A DNA stretch of 64,000 bases, from NCBI RefSeq assembly GCF_024679245.1, contig NC_090188.1, positions 38,867,992 through 38,931,991 of the forward strand, read 5' to 3'. Of this stretch, positions 33,791 to 45,744 are shown in pieces; the first letter of the stretch is position 1; every line of letters starts with the position of its first letter. The notes under the pieces are model-generated. The model had not been told where the DNA came from and made no database searches. It saw only the letters and a list, made by a program, of their open reading frames with translations. Both the position numbers and the translations under genes were made by a program. The stretch comes from Pseudorasbora parva. Taxonomy: Eukaryota > Chordata > Actinopteri > Cypriniformes > Gobionidae.

Positions 33791-34085
33791 TCTAGTCAAG
33801 TTTTTAATGTTACTGTCTGTGCCTGTTGTGTCTAGGGCTAACTCGCTGGTGCATAATTGTGACAAATGTCGACACAGATTGACGCAAGTCACATCAAATC
33901 CGCCTTGGTTGTACAAACAGTGGCCGCATTGGAAAAAAATCTGATCTGGGTCTGATTCAGGACCACATATGTAAGTGAAAAATCAGCTCAGGGCAAGATT
34001 TGAGTGTCTTCAGACTATCTCAGAAGAAGTCTGACCTTGTCACTTGACTAATTGGATTTGGCCCACTCTTGCCTTCAGTGTCAAC

Positions 34086-35367
34086 TTAGATGATGTTAGA
34101 AGTCAGGAGTTTATCACAATCATACTGAGCATCTACAAGTACCTGTAACCCTGGTCCATTCTAACGCTTTAAACCTGATTCTGCTTCTCTGTTTGTGATC
34201 AGGCCATTTTAAGACATTAAACTCTCAGAAAGTTTTCAGTGATCCAGTAATCAAAATTATTCAGTTTAAAACAGCGCTAATGTAAAGAAGGCCAGACTGA
34301 TTACAGCAGACATATCAGAGAGAACAGAGACTCACTTTGAGTTTTAGTGAATTATCCATTCCAGTGTGTGGTTTGCTTTAAAACACGTAAAGCAGTCGTA
34401 CAGTAAGCGTGTGAGTGTCTGACCACGTGTGCGCGCACTGCATTCATGTACAGACACACAGTAGATTCGTGTTGTTTCCACACACACACAGGCAGGATAA
34501 AGCTTCATTGTCACGTTTACACGTTTTTGCAGTCAAAGCGGTTGATTTAGGAGTTGGTTTGGCATCTCTGTGTTTTCACTCACCAACACTGGGGTTACAT
34601 ATTCAACATCAGACTAAGACTATGGCAACATGAGGGCTTAAATACACAAGGGCTAATGACAAGACAAGCAGCACCTGTGAACAATGATCAACCCATAAAA
34701 AATTGCCAACATGAGACAGGAACACGTGGCAGGAACCCATGATGGCATGAAGTCACATGACTATAGAACACAAGACAAATCCAGCTCAAATCCAGTGATT
34801 GATTTGAGCTTTCTGTGCTTTAAAGGGGTTAGCAAACCAATAACTGACAATGATCCCATTATTTACTCCCCCCTCAAACCATCCTAGGTGTTTATGACTT
34901 TTTTCTTTCAGCTGAACACAGAGTAATATTAAACAAATATCCAGGCCCTTCTGAGCTTTATAATGGCAGTGAATAGAGAGTGAGATTTTGAAGGCTCAAA
35001 AAGCATATCCATCCATTATAAAAGTAATCCATACGGCTCTATATACACCTATGATGGATTGATTATATATTATAAAATGTTCAGGTTTGGGGTGGACTAA
35101 CCCTTTAACCTCATGTTATCATCATTCTAAACCGTGTAGAGGAGTGTTTCACACTTAGCACACAATCTCATGAACGTCAAATCTGCATTGCAGTGCCAAA
35201 AATCTTCAGTGTGAAACAATGCAATGTTGCAATGTTACGTGATAGATGATAGATGCTACATGATACACACTTAGCAACCGACAGCCCATCGTGTACCTCA
35301 TATTCACATGCACAGAAACACAGCACGTCCAATAAAATGTCAGTGTATGAATACCGAGGATTAATTG
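34086..35367. other. Unassigned, with a MITE remnant at 34850-35108
   Basis: 34850-35108 (CCCATTATTTACTCCCCCCT ... GGGTGGACTAACCCTTTAA) is an internally complete-looking but diverged MITE of the TTAAAGGG..GAAC type. 34610-34790 is a dispersed-looking sequence. No gene is recognised. Confidence 0.4.
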
Positions 35368-35628
35368 TTAAAGGGTTAGTTCACCCCAAAATGAATATTC
35401 TGTCATTAATTCCTCACCTGCTTTTTGTTCCAAACCCATAAGACCTTTGTTCATCTTGAAAGTGTTCATTGAGTTGCTATCTATGTGGGGTCAGAGAGCT
35501 CTCGTATTTCATATAAAATGATCTTAACTTGTTTTCTGAAGATGAACGTAGGTCTTACGGGTTTGGAACATCATGAGGGTGAGGAATTAATGACAGAATT
35601 TACATTTTAGGGCAAACTATCCCTTTAA
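35368..35628. mobile_element. TTAA-flanked MITE
   Basis: The ends TTAAAGGGTTAGTTCACCCC and GGGCAAACTATCCCTTTAA are inverted repeats with TTAA as the outermost four bases on both sides. Inner halves are also mirror-like: CCAAACCCATAAGACCT, GTTCATCTT against AAGATGAACG, AGGTCTTACGGGTTTGG. A TTAA target suggests mobilisation by a piggyBac-type transposase, by family knowledge. The length of 261 bp is typical. Confidence 0.8.
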
Positions 35629-36066
35629 ATCCAGATAAATGATAAGTAGTGTGAAACGTGATGCAAGATAACCCAGGATTTGTTTTACCCAGGGTTTAGA
35701 ATAGTGTTAAATATTTGAAGTGTGAAAAGCCCTTATCATGGTTTATCATGGTTTTACCATATGCAATCCTCACTTTACCATGGTAAAATCATCTGAACTA
35801 ATCAACCCATCCTGTATTCACAAAAGTTGCCATGTCATTAACATCAATTAAGAACTAAATATGTTTGTGTCAGTCTCATTAAATCCACCCCGAGTTTATT
35901 ATTATTTGCATTATGGCATGGTTAATTGGTGTTGGAGGTGTGTTAGTGTCACAATCCTAAAATATGCTTTCTTTGTTGATTTGTGAGACTGTTCTGCTTG
36001 AGTGGTTGGAAGATACACTTAAATCTTATAACCAGTGCTACCAGTAACCAGAGCGTGTGTTTTCAG

Positions 36067-36252
36067 TTCGTCAGCGGTGAAACCCGAGCAGATGGTCGAG
36101 GAGCTTTGCTGCGGCAGTCAGCTTGTGCAGAGGGGCTTCCGTCAGAACGGAGAGGAGACTGTAAAACCAGGCTGACATCTCTGATCACACACACCAGGAT
36201 CTCCACACAAGACGTTCCCGCCTCTACCAACACACAAGAGACACACATATGA
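36067..36252 (+). CDS. Candidate terminal exon of an unrecognised host gene
   Basis: A good acceptor (GCGTGTGTTTTCAG, ending 36066) is followed by GC-rich sequence open in two frames. Joined in phase 0, directly after the 9752-9880 exon, it gives 61 codons (FVSGETRADGRGALLRQSAC ...) to TGA at 36250. Joined in phase 2, after the 25341-25459 exon, it gives SSAVKPEQMVEELCCGSQLV then QRGFRQNGEETVKPG and TGA at 36173. The second reading looks more like protein. An ATTAAA signal follows at 36353. I do not recognise either product. Confidence 0.4.
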   Translation, partial: FVSGETRADGRGALLRQSACAEGLPSERRGDCKTRLTSLITHTRISTQDVPASTNTQETHI

Positions 36253-36352
36253 CACTAACAGTGGAGTCTGATCGGACTGTAACGGTGACTACACATGGAA
36301 ACAGCTGTTCATTGCAGCACACACCAGCATCTTAACAACAATTCATTCCACT

Positions 36353-36358
36353 ATTAAA
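36353..36358 (+). terminator. Candidate poly(A) signal ATTAAA
   Basis: The variant signal ATTAAA lies 100-180 bases after the possible stop codons of the candidate last exon, in a place where a short 3' untranslated region could end. Supported by position only. Confidence 0.3.
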
Positions 36359-36500
36359 GATGCACATGTACATTTTGTCTAAATGAATGAATAGTAAAAT
36401 GGTGTATATGCTTACATGAGCTCACTAATCAGTTGAGGTACATTGGCCGTTCATTTTGAAAAACACAAGGCAATTTGACATCATGGACAAAACCTATCAA

Positions 36501-36636
36501 CACTCGAAAAAATGCTGGGATAAAAACAACCCAAGTTGGGTTGGAAATGGACAAACCCAGAAATTGGGTTGTTTAAATGGGTCCAACAACCCAATGTCTG
36601 GATTTCTCCATTTTTTGTCCAGCATTTTTTAGAGTG
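36501..36636. mobile_element. Short MITE with CACTCTAAAAAATGCTGG ends
   Basis: 136 bases with inverted ends CACTCGAAAAAATGCTGG and CCAGCATTTTTTAGAGTG (17 of 18 matching). The interior repeats CAACCCAA/TTGGGTTG, giving a strong hairpin. A target duplication is not clear. The outermost CACTCTAAAAA equals the ends of the 1.4-kb element at 10286-11684. Confidence 0.75.
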
Positions 36637-36767
36637 AAGAGCATGTCAAGTTCAGATTTCATGCCCAAAGATAATATATTTTGCTGTAAAAAAAGTAAAA
36701 AAAAAAAGTAGATTTGTTTTGTTGTTCCATTAATGAGAGTTATTTTTTTTTCTCAATTACACTTTAC

Positions 36768-37009
36768 GCATACTATAATGCATTATAAAAACATGTTTAA
36801 TGGATTAATAATGTCTTGTAATGCACCTTAAAATGCATTGGATGAACCACTGTTACAATACTTATCTATTCATTGTTACACCTTTAGATCTGCAAATATA
36901 ATGCATTTAACTCTGGTTAGAATTATTTATGAAAACATACACTGCATTATAATGCATATTATGAATAGCTTCATAATGCTTTATACATAAAGGCTTTAAG
37001 CAAAGTGTT
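36768..37009. repeat. AT-rich MITE-like element with ATAATGCATTATAA motifs
   Basis: It starts ACACTTTACGCATACTATAA and ends GGCTTTAAGCAAAGTGTT, with several ATAATGCATTAT palindromes inside. It is similar in design to 9340-9550. Ends ACACTTT/AAAGTGT suggest a hAT-like MITE, but no target duplication was found. Confidence 0.5.
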
Positions 37010-38512
37010 TCTTAATTGTCTTTAAGTATCATGTGGTAATAATTACTCAAACAAAAGGTTCAACCTTTTTAGGATATTACTTTTTTTTATATTATTTTAT
37101 CATCCCTTACGAAAGGAAAATATATTTACCAATGTATTACTTGAAATATATTATAATATATTATAAATATATTGATGGTATTATACAATATATTATATAT
37201 TCCTGTAATATATTGCAAAATATACAAATGATTGTCACTTTCATATATTGCAATATATTGGAGAATATAAATATTAAATCCCATTTATGTGAATATATTG
37301 CCTAATGTATTGCATGATATTTTCCAATATACGGCAATATATCTTTTTTTTTTCTTAAGGGATTTTGCTGTGAAATGTGGCCATTTGATAACTGGGTTCA
37401 TTTTTGTGACATTCACCTAATAAGAGCCTTTAAATAATATACATGTAATTACTTACAGTCATCCAGTCAAAGAGCGATTGTTCTGAAAAAGACCGTACAG
37501 TATGAGCTACACTGTCATTTGCTTTACATCTACAAAGTGCCTTTGAGATGATGTGGCCTTTTCATTTCAGTTAATAATAATTATATGCCAAGTCTAAGAC
37601 ATTTCTGTGTACTGTTTGAACTCAAAATGTAAATTCATATTATACATTTTCTTCCGATCTTGTTTTTAGTCTAGATTTGTTAGGTGACATGCATTTCTTA
37701 CGGCTTCTTTCTTCAGAGATTTCATATGTGTCAATTTTTGTTTTTTTTATTATTATTATTGAGACCACAATCAATTTTCATCTAGAGCACAGAATAGGTC
37801 TGATGTTTGATTTCTTAATTAGCCATTTACTGCAGATATGCAGTTCTGTCAAAAGCTGCATTAATGGTACCTGGAGAAAATCAATATCGGCCCAGTCAAT
37901 ATGTGTCTGTATGATTTGACACTCTAGTCCAGGGTTTCCTAGTTGGGCGTTCACAATTTCAAATGATATATTGCTATACACATATAGTTAATATATATGC
38001 AGTGACAAGCAAAGTTTGAAAATACCCCGTTTCCTGGAGGTCAACATGATATCTATTTTGTTGCAGACTCACACATCTATCATGTTGGCTCAGGCACACA
38101 TAGCTTGTTTAACATGCTAAAATTATTCGTTATTGTGATTTAAATCTTTTCTAAAAAATCCCTGACAGGATCTCAGTATTGTTGAGGTAAGTTAAAGCAC
38201 TTGTCCACTGCAGGATTTTCACCTTGAGAGAATGTATATAGTCATTGTCAAATTGAAAAAGTGTCCAATGACGCCGGGAATGAGGAGAGGGTGTAGCCTA
38301 CCGTCTTCTGATTCAAATTTCTGTATAATATGATGTCATTGATAAAGCACATTTCCTCCACACCTTCATCTCTCATTCATCCTTATAGCTACATCGTTGT
38401 AGCATGCTTCATACAACTATATGAAGCATGCTACAACAAGCAAAATGCTAGCTTTTGGCTTTCCGTTTTATCTTTCACATGTTTTTTGCCCATGTATTTA
38501 ATGTAAACATTA
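37010..38512. other. AT-rich sequence with AATATATTG repeats
   Basis: 37140-37345 contains many AATATATTG(C)-like units, a degenerate palindromic repeat. 37346-38512 shows no recognised gene or repeat. Confidence 0.4.
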
Positions 38513-38513
38513 A

Positions 38514-38966
38514 AGGGTTAGTTCACCCAAAACTGATTTCATTAATGACTCTCCCTAATGTCGTTCCACACCCGTAAGACCTCCGTTCATCTTCAGAACA
38601 CAGTTTAAGATATTTTATATTTAGTCTGACAGCGTATGCAAGTGTATTCACACTATACTGTCCATGTCCAGAAAAGGAATAAAAACATCATCAAAGTAGT
38701 CCATATGGGACATCAGAAATCTCTTGAAGCATCGAAAATACATTTTGGTCCAAAAATAGCAAAAGCTACAACTTTATTCAGCATTGTCTTCTCTTCCCCG
38801 TTTGTGTTCAATCCTCAAATAAAGATTCAAACGGTTATGAATCAGCGTACTGATTCATGATTCGGATCACCAATGTCACGTGATTTCAGCAGATTGGCAC
38901 GCGATCCGAATCATGAATCAATAAGCTGATTCATAACCGTTTGAATCTTTATTTGAGGATTGAACA
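38514..38966. mobile_element. MITE half and large palindrome
   Basis: It begins ATTAAAGGGTTAGTTCACCC (TTAA-type MITE left end, as at 35368) and runs into an internal hairpin: arms 38806-38868 and 38903-38965 match in 61 of 63 positions around a 34-base loop. The expected right MITE end is missing. Confidence 0.65.
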
Positions 38967-39282
38967 CATTGTGAGAAAAAACTCAGATTTGCGAGTTATA
39001 AATGCGTAATTCTGATTTTATAACTCACAGTTGTGACTATATATAAATAAGTCAGATTGTGAGATTAAAAAAGTCACAATTTCCTTTTTAACTGTTTATT
39101 CTGTGGAGGAAACAAGCTTCTATATAGGCTACGGCAGATCCAATACAAATGCATGTTTGTTTAAGTGCATTTTTATAATGTAAGAACATCTCGGGGTGTC
39201 CATCCAGTGTTTTTTTTATGCAGTTTTCCTAAAATGCAAGTACAAATAGGGGGCAAGCGTTACCTTAACTAACTTACTGAAG
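38967..39282. repeat. Degenerate GCGAGTTATAAA-type repeat
   Basis: 38968-39125 shows imperfect repeats of (T)TGCGAGTTATAAA / AACTCACAGTT and ends with TTTATTCTGTGGAGGAAACAAG, which is also the arm sequence of the palindrome at 43337-43436. No gene. Confidence 0.45.
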
Positions 39283-40597
39283 TTTTTATTAACAAAATTT
39301 CGGGAGAAGCACGTGCAGATAACTAAACCTAAGTAAACACAAGTGGAGCACATCAAGCTAATCAACGATAAGAGGTGTGTATATATACACAGCAGATTTA
39401 CCTTGTTTCGTTGACCATTTTTATTTTAGCATGGATGGCTTTTCCAGATGGTCGCCTCGCCCGCCCACACGCTGTATAGATCGCTCAAACAGCTCAAAGC
39501 AATTCTACAATGCTGACATTTTTTCCTTACAGAGTTCTAAGCCATTTCTGCCGCTTCCATCACGGTAAAACCAATTCTGCTTTTCCTCAATGTAATTGCG
39601 TTTGCTACGATTTACAATTGTGTTTCCGTCTTCTAAAGTCTAATCATTGTTCTCTAAGGTAACTTTGTGTTAACAGCTGGTTGTTTTAGAAAAAAAAAAA
39701 AAAAATGACGACAGTCGCCCTCGGACAGTGTGAACTGCACACCGCAGACTTGCAACAGGGGAAACTACAACAAAAATGAAAATGATCTTAAATGATTTGT
39801 TACAGGCATCAATCTTTCTTGCGATTGCCGCCTCTGCGTATTACAGACAGATACTTTTCACACGCGACAATTGCATTCATCATGGACCTGCACAAGGTTG
39901 CTGTGGTGATGAACTATAAATATAATGTTACTTGCCGGTAAAGCTAAATCACTAAAAGATGCCAATACAAAGTGCATTTTACGCCAAATGATCAGCCACT
40001 AGTTGTAACCAGCTGATATGTGAGCCTCACGTTTCAGAATCTGAGCGTTCTACGGGCTCGCACATCAATGCTTCAGTCAGAGCAGTTCACAATGAATCGC
40101 GCACATTCATGCCAAAGCGTATTCGCATTAAAAATGACAATGTTTTCTTTATTGTTGTGATTAATATTGTATGTCGTATTATACGCTTCACACAGAGAGG
40201 CCGGATAGCTGACCTGAATGGTTGCAGCCAAGTGAAGCAAACTCATATATCAGACTTTCAAAGGGGGTTTATTATCACCGTAAATCCCTCGCACACTTGG
40301 GGCAGTTAAACACTCCACTGACAACTGCGTTACTAAACAGAAAAACAAACGGCAAAGAGTAACAAAAATTTAGAATGCATCCATGCGACGTTCACAGCTC
40401 GCGCTTCATCTACTACGGACTGCCCACTCATCAGCAAGTGAGAGGAGAGTAGGCGATGTTCCGCCTTAAAGGAGCAGTACCTAATTTAACACGGTAAAGT
40501 ATCCGCTGAGGCTGCTTTAGGGACCCTCTGCAAATTCACAGTAACTCACCAAAAGGCTTTTTTACGTTCCAAAGTTTGTAGTAAATTCCTACTGGCC
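39283..40597 (+). repeat. 1.3-kb repeat family, copy C
   Basis: Matches 51740-52993 (copy D) in inverted orientation along its whole length. A partial third copy is at 48181-48310. It contains GTGTGTATATATACAC (TATA-like), TTTTATTTTAGC before an ATG at 39431, and a short frame MDGFSRWSPRPPTR ending at a possible donor (CATCACG/GTAAAA, about 39561). Copy D has the same ATG and start but an early stop. The A-rich edge (TTTTTATTAAC on the + strand of C, TAATAAAAA in D) may be the 3' end of a retroelement. The class is unknown. Confidence 0.65.
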
Positions 40598-41229
40598 CCA
40601 CTCACTTTTATTGTCTCTAATTCAGCACATGTCTACTTACCTTGACTACCCCTTAACCGAGAAACTTATTAAGAAACTTATTATTATTAAACACATGTTA
40701 AACGCTTTATTTCCCCTTTTCTAATATTTTCTATTTTTTTATTGAAAAAAAAAAACCTTTCCGATCTGATATGTGATGGGGAAAGCAAGTGTGGCAAAAG
40801 GCGGATTCGAACCTATGCTCGCGATATGTGTCAAAACTTGCTGCCATGCGTCTTACGCCTACTCTTAAAGCCACGGTTAAAAATTTAGTGATTTTGGTAA
40901 TTTTGTCTGACCCCTCAATCGTTTAGTAAATGGCACTTTTTCTGTCTGGACACGGAGCATAAAAAACATGCAACTTATTCATTATCATTTATCTGTGAAA
41001 CTGTTGATGTCTATGGCAGTTAAATGAATATAGCCTTTTTATTAGACTATTGGTATTGACTGGTTTGAGGTCTTTTTTGGTATAGGGGGATATGGCCTAA
41101 AACGCACCATAATGCAGGAAATCACATCTATAAAATCATTTTTTTTCTGGGGGAGAACCCCGAGACCACACCACAAACAAATTTCCCCGCCTATCATATT
41201 TTGCTTTAGCCGCTACTGACCCACCCACT
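40598..41229. other. No gene seen
   Basis: AT-rich. At 40803-40815 the minus strand has a GGTTCGAATCC box, but the flanking bases cannot pair as a tRNA T arm. Confidence 0.4.
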
Positions 41230-43231
41230 CAGGGGCTTATCTAGAAAATTATTCATGGGGTGGCATGAGATCTATGAGGGGTGGCAACATTAAATATTGT
41301 GGATTCAAGTATAATATACTTATATTAAATATACTTTATATTTATATGTTGCTCACGCAAGTGGCAAAACATTTAAACATAGACCAATGTTAAAATCAAA
41401 AACATTTTACATTAAAACTTACAATAGAAAAAAAAAATGTAGTTTTTATTTTCTTTCATTTTTAAATATTTTATAAGAAATGCTGCAGGTCATAAAGTAC
41501 TTTTTCTCCACCTCCAAGCAGGGACGGACTGGGGCTAAAAAACAGCCCTGGACTTTCTCCCAAATAGGCCCACCATCCAGCCATTCGCCCCAGCCGTGCG
41601 CAACAGACACTGTACTATGGTGTACTATGTACTAACTACACTGTGGCCCTCTTTTCTTTAACTTTTTCCCATCCACCTTTCTCCTTATGTTTTCTGCTAG
41701 CCATTCTGCTGCGATTTGATTCTGGAAATCGAGGGACCAATCACAAACTGGCTAGTAGGCCGACTTGTCTTCCTCAGGTTTTTTTTTTGTTGTTGTACGT
41801 ATAGCACTACATAAGTGATCGTATTAGTGCCCCGCTGATGGCTGTTCATATTGTGTTATTAGTAGGGCTGTCAATTGATTAAAATATTTAAATTAATTTA
41901 ATCACACATTTTTATCAGTTCTTAAATGTACCTTAAATGAATAAGTTTCAAGTTTTAAATACTCTAATCAACATGGGTATGGACAAATATGCATGCTTTA
42001 TGCAAATGTACGTTTATAGTAAAACCATACTCAGAGCATGAAGACAAGACATGTTGCAAAGGTCATGTTTTTCAAATAACTTGTTCATGTCTCTTAAGCC
42101 TAAGCTTAAAAATTCAGAATAAGCCGTGATTTCTCTCATTTTAAGAATATAAATAAAGGGAGTTTTTACACTGGCAGTTTAATTCAGAACAGGGCACAGT
42201 TCGTATGAAAAATTGGTAATGTGAAAGCTGTGATGCGGACCTGAGAGCGCACCAGCTCCACACCATACCTGGAGGAGGTCCATATTCACCAGTAGTAGGA
42301 ATATAGTGTGGCCCCTTTAAGAACTGGAATATAGTGCGGCCCCTTTAAGAGATGCACGTTTCTGCCTGTATTTTGTGTGTGTGTGCCGAAATGTGCTGCG
42401 ATTCACACGAACAACAGTGTGAGAATGAAACATGGACTCGGGAGCGCTCTTGTTCATAACCTGCGTATTCGTTTTTGCCGATTATAATGAATTTAGTTCA
42501 ATAAAAGTAACGCATCTAGGCTACCGTAGGCTAAGTGGTGATGGTGTTAATGATTTACCTCAGATATGAGCGAGAGTGAGCTTCAGTGCATCGCTCGGAC
42601 TGCAGAGAATGTGCTCAGTGAAAAAATGCACTTTTCATTTGAACTGGAGTTAAGGTTAAGCAGAAAATATGGTAGCTTATGTAGGCTATAACTGCATTTG
42701 TTTCAGAGTAATGCTATTGTTAACCCTTTTCTTTCCCTATTAATGTTTGCTGCTGCATCCTTTACGTCTATGGCTGATTTCAATTTATCAGATAAGACTT
42801 TAAATTATATGCGGTGAAATAAGATTTTCACTTCAATAATCAGTGCTGACGCACCGCTCCTGAAGGCACTGCCGGACCGCATAGGGTTGCAGTGTGAAAG
42901 CTGTTATCCGTTAACATGGGTAACGTTACGAGAAAAAATAAATACCTAGGCTACTGCAAACGGACTGTGTGAAACCGGCGGTAGAGGTGAGTTGCGTCGC
43001 GGATCACTAAGCAGTTCTTGAGTAATTTGTTTGAACAACAAAAGAAAGACTTGTTTTCTTGCTATTATCTCATCACATTGAAGAGCCGCTGATGTAAATC
43101 GGTAGAGGAAACTATTTATATTTAATGCATTGGGAATTTGGGATACACTCTTGGGGTGGCAGACGGGGTGGCAATGGTTTTTCTTAGAGTGGCAGTTGCC
43201 ACCCCATGCCACCCCGGTAGATCCGCCCCTG
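41230..43231. mobile_element. hAT-type element with perfect 8-bp target duplication
   Basis: Left end CAGGGGCTTATCTAGAAAAT ... GGGGTGGCATG. Right end CATGCCACCCCGGTAGATCC, GCCCCTG. CAGGGGC ends are typical of hAT elements. CACCCACT is present on both sides (41222-41229 and 43232-43239) without mismatch. The 2002-bp interior has no transposase. It includes nested-looking pieces: a CAGGGACGGACTGGGGC block at about 41519 and AGGGCTGTCAATTGATTAAA at about 41865, the start of another known hAT-like end. Non-autonomous. Confidence 0.85.
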
Positions 43232-43336
43232 CACCCACTTATTATTTGCTTCCGACGCTCATGATTTAATTTGATTTAAGTGTGAACTAGTGAAAGCTAA
43301 CTTAACTCTTTTTCATCTGCTCCATTAATTTGCTAT

Positions 43337-43436
43337 CTATGGAAGCAATTGTTTCCACCACAGAATAAAAAAAGGAACAATTTTAATATAATAATTTTAA
43401 AATGTTTTATTCTGTGGCAGAAACAAATTTCCATAG
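43337..43436. repeat. 100-bp palindromic element
   Basis: The arms CTATGGAAGCAATTGTTTCC, ACCACAGAATAAAA (left) and TTTTATTCTGTGGCAGAAAC, AAATTTCCATAG (right) are inverted with few mismatches around an AT-rich centre. One arm also occurs at 39095-39120. Confidence 0.7.
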
Positions 43437-45744
43437 CCATAAGTAGTAGCAAATAATAAAATAAAGTCAATATCCACAATTGGGCCCATAGCCACTCAAT
43501 GTGAGATTCTTAAAATAACTTGCTTAATAAAAAAAATTGCGAAAACCAAATTGTCAGCAAAATATAGTTCCATTCATTTGAAAATACAGAGGGAGAAATA
43601 CCCCTTTAGAATGTGATTTCAACAGAGGGGTTATGTCATTTTGATTAAGTGATCAGTCATTAGTACTGGAAAATATTTTAATAACACTCCTAATACAGGG
43701 TACATGAGTTAAGAGTCTGACTATTGGATCTTTTTAAATTATCCCCACAGGGTAAAATCCTACTGGTTTCATAAAATTCTCAGACATTACTCAGTTTTTT
43801 TTTTTAAAAAGTGTTCAGTGCACAGTTGATCAGGCTGCTGACTGCCCATCCAAGCAATCAGAACCCATGTGGGCCGAATCCCATACCTGCCTGACTAAAT
43901 CAAAGATCAAGAGTTCCTGGCACCACTTCAGTGCACACTGAGATGTGACGCCTTCCAATACTTACAGCAACTGACTCTCAAAACCTACACTATAAGTCTT
44001 CAGAATGGGCGGGTGCCAAACCTATAATCACATTTTTTTGCCAAAGCTAAAAGACACTAGCTGGTTTTCTGCTAATTACAGGTTGGCCATAAAAGTCCCA
44101 AAACCAGTTTAAAGCTGAAATATGTGACATCACCCAGGAGTACTGTAGTCTTTTTAGTAAATGACCTGTCTATTTGCATATATAAGTGAACTCTTTACAT
44201 TTCTAGCCTGTGAGTCAACATGTGCAAGCACTTTATGACTATTTGTCTTGAATTATAACTTTTGAAAAAAGTTATACAATTTAAAATTATAAAATTTGTT
44301 TAAGTGGTAATGCACGTGCAATTTATTTTCTAACATTATGCAAACAACTACTTGTAGTTGACCGTAAAGATCATGATGACTATCCCACATGAAAGTAAGG
44401 TCTTGCTACCGTGACTGGAGCTTTTTCCTGTAAAGATCATGATAAATTATAGCAACAACAAACATAATGAATGTTTTCATTAAAAAAGTCTTTAAGCAAA
44501 GCATGTACAAAAATATAATGGCACTTAAGCAGCTCCCTTACATGTCATTTTGATCTAATTACTGGAAGTGTTTATTAAGAAGACAATAATCTCCAGTGCC
44601 TCTCAGTTCTCATTAGCTCTCACGAACTGTCTATATCATAACAAGCAATTTAGACACATAAGCAGGTCAGGGGCTCAAGTGCTTGAAAATAACAGATTAA
44701 CAACATAAATTTCTCCATAGTGGCGTAACAAAAATGTCACTGATATTTAAAATGTCTTATTGTAAGTATACATTTTCTAATGTATAAAGGACAGTCTTCC
44801 ATGTACTTAAACCTTCTTTAATGAGCTTGTATTCGGTTCATCTCATTAATTGTCCTCCAAGTAGAAAATCAGCTTTAAGCATTCACAGTTTTATTTTTTT
44901 ACATTTATTTTTGGAACACTGAAGAAAAGGAAAAAAAGACATAGTCTCTCAAATACATGGGCCAGTCAATAGAGGTGTTAAATCGAAACATTGCTGCAAG
45001 CCAGTCAACAGATAAAGAGGAAGATGCAGAGCGTGATGAAACTGGATGAGCCAGATTTACAGCTTAAGTCTGAGCTCAGACAGATCTTTACATTTCCACT
45101 TGTGCAGATGGAACAAGCTCTGCTATTTGAAAACAGCCAAGTTAGTGTAGATTAAACTCTTGCATACTAATTTATTGTTATCCAGATTAACGGCTAATGT
45201 GCTAATGTGATTGTGGACTGTAACAAATGCTGGTGATTTACTATAAATAATGCAAAGTTATCCAGTTGCAATTGGGTTGGACACTCCCATAATTAAAGGG
45301 GAAATTTGCATGTAATAATAAAAAAATGTGACTACTCATAAATGGTTTTCCTTATGCAGTAAAAATATATGTAATATCCTTTAGAGTAGATATTTTTTTC
45401 CAATGATTTCCCATTGAGTAGACCCTATTCATGTTGATACTTCTGTAAATTGCGATAAGATCTCTTGGTGGTGTAGAGGCAAAGACCCAGAACAAAGGGA
45501 GTCTATAGAGGAGCTGGTGGAGGAAGAAACCCTGGAGGAGGTCACAGCAGAATAGCAAGAATAGTAGGCCCTGATGAACCTGGAGGGCTGAAGATGCATG
45601 GAAGGGATGGTGGGCCCCAGTGGAGCCGAAGGGGTGGAGGACCCAGGTTCAGTCAAGGGTGGAGCTAGGGGGTTGAAACCCAGATAGAGCTGAAGGGATG
45701 ATGTAGTAGTAGTAGTACTTTAATGATCTCAGTTGGGAAATTAA
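43437..45744. other. No gene recognised
   Basis: Mostly AT-rich, single-copy-looking sequence. 45450-45690 is purine-rich (GGAGG/GAAGG on the + strand) and looks like a fragment of a retroelement or minisatellite, but I cannot name it. A (GTA)5 tract lies at about 45704-45718. Confidence 0.4.

Larger units (their letters stand above)
33110..34085. mobile_element. PIF/Harbinger-type remnant with two convergent gene fragments
   Basis: The block carries a Harbinger nuclease fragment on the + strand and a Myb/SANT-like fragment on the - strand, facing each other as in autonomous Harbinger elements. The outer parts hold imperfect inverted sequences: TTTTAAAATGTGGCC, TATATCTGATTCCAGTGTGAAC (33180-33220) against GACCACATATG and TTGCCTTCAGTGTCAAC (33960-34084). 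Most of the transposase is deleted. Confidence 0.6.

Noticed and set aside
37140..37345. Centromeric or telomeric satellite
   Set aside because: The AATATATTG units are irregular and cover only about 200 bases, unlike a satellite array; no TTAGGG array is present.
40795..40870. tRNA-like sequence on the minus strand with a GGTTCGAATCC B box
   Set aside because: The bases around the box cannot form a T stem (only two pairs), and no convincing A box or acceptor stem is present. At best a decayed SINE.
42946..43212. 88-codon frame beginning MAWGGNCHSKKNHCHP
   Set aside because: It overlaps the hAT terminal repeat; the start is translation of the inverted repeat itself.
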